Shown: positions 5,437 to 7,088 of the stretch, in pieces
How positions within the stretch are numbered: the first letter of the stretch is position 1
How the letters are laid out: every line of letters begins with the position of its first letter
NCBI GenBank assembly: GCA_016210785.1
Contig: JACQTN010000156.1
Coordinates: forward strand, 1 to 7,088
Source: Armatimonadota bacterium
Lineage (GTDB): Bacteria > Sysuimicrobiota > Sysuimicrobiia > Sysuimicrobiales > JACQTN01
Direction of reading: 5' to 3'
DNA length: 7,088 nucleotides
Translations under genes and position numbers: made by a program
The notes under the pieces: generated by a model
Databases searched by the model: none
Told to the model about the DNA's origin: nothing
What the model saw: the letters and a program-made list of their open reading frames with translations, nothing else

Positions 5437-6300
5437 TCATTGCGTTCGCCTCAGGCGCGGATCAAGAGCGTCGCGGAGGCCGTCCCCGAGCAACCCCACC
5501 GCGGTCGTGGTCAGGCCGATGGCCAGGCCGGGGAACGTGGACACCCACCAGGCCGTGCTCAGGTACGCCCGCCCGTCGGCCACCATCCCGCCCCACGAGG
5601 GCTGCGGGGCCTGAATCCCCAGGCCGAGAAAGCTCAGCGACGCTTCCACGATAATGACCCGGCCCACCTCCACGGTGGCCAGGACTACCAGCACGGGCGT
5701 GATGCCAGGCAGGATGTGGCGACGCAGGATCCGCCGGTCGGGAGCGCCCAGCGCCCGGGCCGCTTCCACGTACTCCCGCTCCCGGAGCGACAGGACCACT
5801 CCCCGAACCAGGCGGGCATAGGAGACCCACCGGGTGATGCCCAGGCTGATGATCAGGTTCGGCACGCTTGGCCCGAGGACAGCCGTCACCGCCAGCGCCA
5901 GCATGATCCCCGGGAACCCCAGCTGGATATCCGCCAGGCGCATCAGCACGTGCTCGGCCCACCCGCCGTAGTACCCGGCCAGCAGGCCGGCGAGCACCCC
6001 AATGGCGCCGGCGACGATCACCGCGAACAGGCCGATCACCAGGGAGATCCTGGCGCCCCACAGGATGCGGGAGAGAACATCCCGCCCGACCGCGTCCGTT
6101 CCCAGAAGGGCCACCGTGCCGTCGGCAAAGCGCGTGCCCGGGGGCTTCAGCCGGACGCGCGTTTCGATCTTGAACGGATCCCGCAGCGCCAGCCAGGGGG
6201 TGAGGGCGGCAGCCAGGGCGACGCACAGCACCAGCGCCGCCACCAGGTAGAAGGCTCCGCGCCGCGGCCCCGCGCCCGCATACTCCAGGTGCTCGTTCAC
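5437..6300 (-). CDS. dppC: Peptide-type ABC transporter permease, DppC/OppC family
   Basis: The 287-residue inner-membrane protein is one half of the permease channel of a peptide/nickel-type ABC importer. It has the DppC arrangement: an N-terminal helix at about 17-36, a periplasmic loop with the hallmark GTDAVGRDVLSR starting near 67, several further helices, LGFPGIMLAL near 127-136, and the EAA loop that docks the ATPase (EAARALG at 179-185 with HILPG following). It ends with the typical DGLRDALDPRLR segment. GTG at 6300 is preferred because GGAAGAG lies 8 nt upstream; GTG at 6321 is in frame but lacks a good site. The start is 30 nt past the dppB stop, so the two form an operon. No ATPase or binding-protein gene follows, so those subunits are either upstream (right of the window) or elsewhere. 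The transported substrate cannot be told from permeases alone. Confidence 0.95.
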   Translation of the reverse strand: MNEHLEYAGAGPRRGAFYLVAALVLCVALAAALTPWLALRDPFKIETRVRLKPPGTRFADGTVALLGTDAVGRDVLSRILWGARISLVIGLFAVIVAGAIGVLAGLLAGYYGGWAEHVLMRLADIQLGFPGIMLALAVTAVLGPSVPNLIISLGITRWVSYARLVRGVVLSLREREYVEAARALGAPDRRILRRHILPGITPVLVVLATVEVGRVIIVEASLSFLGLGIQAPQPSWGGMVADGRAYLSTAWWVSTFPGLAIGLTTTAVGLLGDGLRDALDPRLRRTQ

Positions 6301-6308
6301 GGCTTCAT

Positions 6309-6315
6309 CTCTTCC
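6309..6315 (-). promoter_or_regulatory. Shine-Dalgarno site that decides the dppC start
   Basis: GGAAGAG on the minus strand is followed by an 8-nt spacer and GTG at 6300. An alternative GTG at 6321 lies upstream of this site and has no comparable site of its own. Confidence 0.6.
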
Positions 6316-6330
6316 AGGCACACGAATGCT

Positions 6331-7088
6331 TCACGACAACCGGATGGTGGGATCCAGATAGGCGTAGCACAGGTCCACGCCGAGATTGATGAGGTTGAAG
6401 ACCGCGGCGATGACAATGGTCACGCCTTGCACCAGCGTGTAGTCCCGGTACGAGATGGAGTCGGCGACCAGCAGGCCCAGCCCGGGCCAGGCGAACACCG
6501 TCTCCACCACGATCGCCCCGGCGAGCAGGTTGCCGATCTGCAGGCCCATCAGCGTGACCACCGGGATCATCAGGTTCTTCAGCGCGTGGCCCATCACCAC
6601 CCGCGGCTCGGTGAGGCCCTTGCTCCGGGCCGTGCGGATGTAGTCCTGGGTCATGGTCTGGATGGTACCGGAGCGGACCAGCCGCGTGAGGAGGCCGGTG
6701 AACGCCAGCGCCAGGGTCACCGCGGGCAGGACGATGCTCAGCGCGGTATCCCGCCCGAATGCCGGCAGCCAGCGCAGGGTGCGGGAGAACAGGAAGACGA
6801 ACATCAGCCCGACCCAGAACGATGGCAGGGCCTGGCCGAGCATGGTGAGGAGGCTGACGGCGCGGTCCATCCAGGTGCCCCGGCGCACCCCGGCCACCAG
6901 CCCGAGCGGGAGGGCCATGCAGATACCCAGCCCCGCCGCGGTCAGCGCCAGGTGCAGGGTCGCCGGCAGGCGCTCCATGATCAGGCCCGTGACGGATCGC
7001 TTCAGGTAGAGGGAGACGCCGAGATCGCCCGTGGCCGCCTGGCGCAGGAAGGTGAGGTACTGCTGCCACAGGGGGCGGTCCAGGCCCA
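6331..7088 (-). CDS. dppB: Peptide-type ABC transporter permease, DppB/OppB family (5' end off window)
   Basis: This is the partner permease subunit; 251 residues plus a partial codon are visible and roughly 60-90 N-terminal residues are missing beyond the right edge, judged from the usual 310-340. The visible start carries the classic LGLDRPL-type periplasmic segment (GLDRPLWQQYL) and GDLGVSL, followed by ERLPATL leading into the first core membrane helix. LPSFWVGL and RWLPAFG are typical DppB motifs. The ATPase-docking loop reads DYIRTARSKGL followed by HALKN and MIPVV, and the protein ends with DLCYAYLDPTIR, the normal DppB ending. An internal ATG at 6978 must not be taken as the start, because conserved DppB sequence continues in frame upstream of it. 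It precedes dppC by 30 nt in the same operon, and the substrate-binding protein gene may lie further upstream. Confidence 0.95.
   Translation of the reverse strand, partial: GLDRPLWQQYLTFLRQAATGDLGVSLYLKRSVTGLIMERLPATLHLALTAAGLGICMALPLGLVAGVRRGTWMDRAVSLLTMLGQALPSFWVGLMFVFLFSRTLRWLPAFGRDTALSIVLPAVTLALAFTGLLTRLVRSGTIQTMTQDYIRTARSKGLTEPRVVMGHALKNLMIPVVTLMGLQIGNLLAGAIVVETVFAWPGLGLLVADSISYRDYTLVQGVTIVIAAVFNLINLGVDLCYAYLDPTIRLS

Noticed and set aside
1..7088. CRISPR array, tRNA, rRNA or phage/defence island
   Set aside because: I saw no regularly spaced repeats, cloverleaf-like segment, rRNA-like sequence, or integrase, transposase or defence-type domain in any frame.

Overview
This is a GC-rich bacterial window (I did not count, but it looks like well over 60% G+C) with strong codon bias. 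GTG and TTG starts sit behind clear GGAGG-type Shine-Dalgarno sites. The gene content is free-living and heterotrophic: secreted protease-like, sugar/PLP aminotransferase, CE4 deacetylase, M19 peptidase-like and peptide-type ABC permeases. That would fit a high-GC, possibly uncultured soil or sediment lineage. I cannot name a phylum, and no rRNA, tRNA, CRISPR array or transposase is visible.

Layout. (1) 1-1128, minus: a nearly complete DegT/DnrJ/EryC1/StrS PLP aminotransferase that runs off the left edge. (2) 1129-1335: a divergent intergenic region with a tandem 8-bp repeat and weak -10-like sequences. (3) 1336-2445, plus: a secreted M48-type metallopeptidase homologue whose HExxH motif reads QEVAH. 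(4) 2614-2781, plus: a cut-off N-terminal piece of an FAD-dependent phytoene-desaturase-like oxidoreductase. (5) 2842-3654, plus: an intact NodB/CE4 deacetylase-like hydrolase of the PuuE/HpPgdA type. (6) About 3740-3843, plus: a possible N-terminal remnant of a TauE/SafE permease, cut off at the convergent gene. (7) 3844-4875, minus: a divergent M19 (membrane dipeptidase) homologue with substituted metal ligands. (8) 4876-5436: a 561-bp gene-poor stretch with short repeats, a purine-rich hairpin/mirror repeat and an orphan 12-codon C-terminus of a second DppC. (9) 5437-6300 and 6331-7088, minus: DppC- and DppB-type permease subunits of a peptide ABC importer, the latter entering from the right edge.

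Functional reading. The dppB-dppC pair is an operon with a 30-nt gap. The M19-like gene lies downstream on the same strand, which makes a loose uptake-plus-processing theme for peptides or related amides plausible. The binding protein and ATPases are not in view. The CE4 protein converges on this block and may act on a cyclic imide/amide or a cell-wall sugar. I see no clear single pathway joining all genes.

The most notable pattern is decay and catalytic drift. Three partial genes (two N-terminal stubs and one C-terminal stub) lie within about 2.7 kb, and two intact-length hydrolase homologues lack canonical metal-binding residues. I found no convincing evidence for a wholly new multi-gene system.
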